Shown here piece after piece: positions 61,730-64,000 of a DNA stretch of 64,000 nucleotides. Every line of letters starts with the position of its first letter. Position 1 is the stretch's first letter. Source of the DNA: Paracoccaceae bacterium (GTDB taxonomy: Bacteria > Pseudomonadota > Alphaproteobacteria > Rhodobacterales > Rhodobacteraceae); contig JAQWSE010000002.1 of NCBI GenBank assembly GCA_029243395.1, forward strand, positions 1 to 64,000, in the 5' to 3' direction. The notes under the pieces are model-generated. The model was not told the DNA's origin. It searched no databases and saw only the letters and a program-made list of their open reading frames with translations. Both the position numbers and the translations under genes were made by a program.

Positions 61730-62661
61730 TTTTCTCTCAAGGGGTGTCTTCTAGTAAGAAGGTCTAATACGGCCATCCGTATGGCTAACCCAACTTCTAC
61801 CTGTTTTGTGATCACTGATCTATTTATATCATCTGCAAGGTCACCGTCTATTTCAATTCCGCGATTCATTGGGCCAGGATGCATGATGATAGCATTAGGA
61901 TTTGCGTACTGCATTTTTCTTTCATCTAATCCATAATAGTGAAAATATTCCCGCTCTGAAGAAAAAAAACCACCGTCCATTCTCTCTTTTTGTAATCTCA
62001 GGACCATTACTACATCTATATCTTGCAATCCATCAAACATGTTATGAGTTACTTCCACTCCCAAGTTTTCAATCCCTTTAGGGATCAAAGTTTTAGGTCC
62101 AACAACTCTGATCTTATTTCCCAACGTTTTAAGGCAGAAGATGTTTGATCTGGCTACTCTGCTATGGGCAATGTCTCCACAAATAGCAATTTTAAGGCCA
62201 CTGATCCTACCAAGTCTTTTTCGGATCGTCTGGGCATCTAACAAAGCTTGAGTTGGGTGCTCATGATTGCCGTCACCTGCATTTATAACGGAGCATTTTA
62301 CCTTCTCTGATATTAATTGTACGGCGCCAGATTTAGGATGCCTAATGACTAGAATATCAGGAAACATTGAATTAAGTGTTGAAGCCAGATCGAGCAGTGT
62401 TTCACCTTTGGATTGGGAGCTATTTTTGAGCGGGAAATTTACAATGTTGGTGCCAAGTTTAGTTCCTGCAATTTCAAAACTAACTTGGGTTCTCGTAGAG
62501 TTTTCGAAGAACAAGTTTATCTGAGTCATGTTCTTCAAAATTCTAGTATTATTTACATTCTTAATATTTTCATTGGAGTATTGTTCTGCTAAATCAATGA
62601 CCGACAAAATTTCTTCTTTAGATAAATCTGCTGTCCCTAATAGATCTTTTCTGTTTAGCAA
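61714..62661 (-). CDS. pyrB: Aspartate carbamoyltransferase catalytic subunit
   Basis: 315 residues. Condenses carbamoyl phosphate and aspartate. Carbamoyl-phosphate motif FFENSTRTQVSFE (STRT), the SSQSKGETLLD block, GDGNHEHPTQALLDAQTI, DIAHSRVARSN and HPGPMNRGIEIDGDLADD are all present. TTG start. First gene of the minus-strand pyrB–pyrC'–plsY operon, with the PyrC' gene overlapping; no pyrI regulatory subunit. Confidence 0.96.
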   Translation of the reverse strand: MLNRKDLLGTADLSKEEILSVIDLAEQYSNENIKNVNNTRILKNMTQINLFFENSTRTQVSFEIAGTKLGTNIVNFPLKNSSQSKGETLLDLASTLNSMFPDILVIRHPKSGAVQLISEKVKCSVINAGDGNHEHPTQALLDAQTIRKRLGRISGLKIAICGDIAHSRVARSNIFCLKTLGNKIRVVGPKTLIPKGIENLGVEVTHNMFDGLQDIDVVMVLRLQKERMDGGFFSSEREYFHYYGLDERKMQYANPNAIIMHPGPMNRGIEIDGDLADDINRSVITKQVEVGLAIRMAVLDLLTRRHPLREKCQEH

Positions 62662-62783
62662 TTAGTACTATCCCTTTTAACATTATAATATAATATATGT
62701 AGCATGTTCGCAATGAACTTCGTGATGATTTATAAATCTGAGACCTTAAGTTAGTTGAAAATTTTTTTGAGAAAGAGGTTAAG

Positions 62784-63635
62784 TTGCATAATGTCCAAAA
62801 GGCGCTAGTAGCTACACTTATGGATTATGCTGAGGCTGGATTAGATACACCAGGCTTGCAGGACATAAAGGTTGATATGATTTTTGATACAGATTTTTCT
62901 CAAGGTGAAGCAAATCAGAGTTTATTATTAAAAACAAATTCTGAAAATGATTTAACCCAATTACATATTACTAAAAAGGTTTCCGACAAAGAACCACCTT
63001 TTAGAAAAAAAGACTTGCAATGGGATTTAATCTCAAATGCAACAGAATCTGCCAACAAGGTTATGGATATTAAGACATTAGAAAAATGCATAAGTAATTT
63101 TACTGGTTTCCATGCACTTAAAGGTTCTTCAGGTATGGTGTTTGCTACTGGTAATTCTGCCGCAAATGTAATGGTTATTTCTGAACCTCCTGGCAGAGTT
63201 GAGGAAATTGAATCGGTACCTTATGCTGGTAGTACGGGAGAATTATTTAAGAATATCTTTGCTGCTTTGGGGTTAAGCTTGGATGGCACGAAAAAATCTG
63301 GTCTTTATGTTTTACCGTCAGTACCATTTAGACTTGTTAGAGATTTCAATTCAAAAGTATCTGATTTGGATTTAATTAGACCCTTTCTCCAAAGACACAT
63401 AAAAATTGTTTCTCCCCGTTTTTTGGTTCTAATTGGAAAGATACCTGGCGACATACTAGGTTTATCTGATCAATTTATGGGCGATGAAGAAAATGGATTA
63501 ATTGGTTTTTATGAGGGAATCCCAACAATTGAGATTGAGGGCATGAATTCTATGATACAATCACCTGAAAAAAAGAGAAGGACTTGGAACAATTTAAAAT
63601 TGTTAAAAAATCTAATGAATGAGGAGTGTAAGTAA
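62784..63635 (+). CDS. Uracil-DNA glycosylase family 4-like protein, diverged and possibly inactive
   Basis: 283 residues with the UDG superfamily core: VMVISEPPGRVEEIESVPYAGSTGELFKN matches the GEAPGxxEDxxGxPFVGxxG region, RHIKIVSPRFLVLIG matches the PRxLVxLG strand, and EKKRRTWNNLKLLKNLM the C-terminal helix. Missing are the iron–sulfur cysteines, the WRPPGNR loop and the HPSxxL motif that supplies the active-site histidine (replaced by EGMNSMIQS). It may bind DNA without excising uracil. TTG start with AAGAGG. Coupled to moaB, whose start follows its stop by 1 bp. Confidence 0.7.
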   Translation: MHNVQKALVATLMDYAEAGLDTPGLQDIKVDMIFDTDFSQGEANQSLLLKTNSENDLTQLHITKKVSDKEPPFRKKDLQWDLISNATESANKVMDIKTLEKCISNFTGFHALKGSSGMVFATGNSAANVMVISEPPGRVEEIESVPYAGSTGELFKNIFAALGLSLDGTKKSGLYVLPSVPFRLVRDFNSKVSDLDLIRPFLQRHIKIVSPRFLVLIGKIPGDILGLSDQFMGDEENGLIGFYEGIPTIEIEGMNSMIQSPEKKRRTWNNLKLLKNLMNEECK

Positions 63636-63636
63636 C

Positions 63637-64000
63637 TTGAGAAAAGAACGAGAATTTATCTCCATTGGATTTGGAATATTGACTGTATCTGACACTAGGG
63701 ATCTTTCTACTGATAAATCTGGTACATTATTAGTACAAGAAGTGCTTAAAGCAGGTCATAGATTAATTGAAAGGGAAATAGTACAGGATGAAAAAGTGGA
63801 CATTCAAAATCTTTTGAAGCAGTGGATTGCAACGACTACTATTGATGTCATATTGACTACGGGTGGAACAGGCCTTACGGGTCGAGATGTCACCGTTGAG
63901 GCTCATACAGAATTGTATGAAAAAAAAATAAATGCTTTTGAAGTCCTCTTTGCTAATGTGTCTATGCAGAAAATAGGAATGTCAGCGATCCAGAGTAGGG
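63637..64000 (+). CDS. moaB: Molybdenum cofactor biosynthesis protein B (MoaB/MogA type), 3' truncated by window edge
   Basis: 121 codons visible, open to the end of the window. The translation gives GFGILTVSDTRDLSTDKSG, which is the MoaB/MogA adenylyltransferase start, then the MPT-binding LTTGGTGLTGRDVTVEA. The family adenylylates molybdopterin before metal insertion. TTG start at 63637, GAGGAG about 10 nt upstream inside the UDG-like gene. A second Mo-cofactor gene in this window besides moaD/moaE. Confidence 0.93.
   Translation, partial: MRKEREFISIGFGILTVSDTRDLSTDKSGTLLVQEVLKAGHRLIEREIVQDEKVDIQNLLKQWIATTTIDVILTTGGTGLTGRDVTVEAHTELYEKKINAFEVLFANVSMQKIGMSAIQSR

Overview
This window is a chromosomal piece from a free-living Gram-negative bacterium, most likely a low-GC marine alphaproteobacterium (SAR116-like or a related Rhodospirillales lineage; inferred, not proven). 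The evidence is the block SDR–uvrC–pgsA–moaD–moaE with ubiA/rsmE/gshA behind it, the pyrB–pyrC'–plsY set, a TonB-dependent B12 receptor under a cobalamin riboswitch, several high-affinity ABC importers and a set of methylated-amine genes. Genes are densely packed, often overlap by 4 to 16 bp, and use many TTG/GTG starts. No rRNA, tRNA, CRISPR array, prophage or intact insertion sequence was found.

Layout. 1–2151: 3' end of a large RTX-type repeat protein with near-identical 327-bp internal duplications. 2428–6927: sugar-acid and sugar genes (denD, an ATP-grasp ligase, a Gfo/Idh/MocA dehydrogenase, phosphofructokinase). 7110–13308: loosely packed single genes (TauE-type permease, bicupin, ICMT-type methyltransferase, metZ, a DFR-like reductase) interspersed with three copies of an unrecognised non-coding repeat and a gene fragment ahead of metZ. 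13309–14436: HupE/UreJ-like membrane protein. 14490–17953: an unusual operon of glycosyltransferase, nucleosidase-like protein, spore-photoproduct-lyase-like radical SAM enzyme and SDR. 18086–23461: complete Liv-type ABC importer plus an alpha/beta hydrolase. 23467–30913, minus strand: beta-carbonic anhydrase, a complete Dpp/Opp-type importer with a fused ATPase, a rhodanese and a CitE-like lyase.

31258–36131: rpe, a redoxin, then cobalamin riboswitch–btuB–tonB. 36128–38969, minus strand: selO and an omega-amino-acid:pyruvate aminotransferase. 39403–47218: a GcdH-type acyl-CoA dehydrogenase, two tandem DMGDH-like flavoproteins and a non-pyrrolysine MttB-family methyltransferase, probably a methylated-amine/betaine demethylation unit. 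47229–51145, minus strand: YadGH-like ABC-2 exporter, Tas-like aldo/keto reductase and CaiB/BaiF CoA-transferase. 51308–58134: sohB/sppA-like protease, SDR, uvrC, pgsA, moaD, moaE, ubiA (minus) and rsmE. 58226–64000: gshA, plsY–pyrC'–pyrB (minus), a divergent uracil-DNA-glycosylase homologue and the start of moaB.

How it fits together. B12 uptake (btuB/tonB) and the corrinoid-type MttB methyltransferase lie within 15 kb of each other, and the DMGDH-like enzymes would process the N-methyl groups of the resulting amines, with the importers supplying substrates. The best candidates for undescribed biology are the nucleosidase/radical-SAM/SDR operon, the dispersed 250-bp repeat, and two housekeeping genes (pyrC' and the UDG homologue) that appear to have lost catalytic residues.
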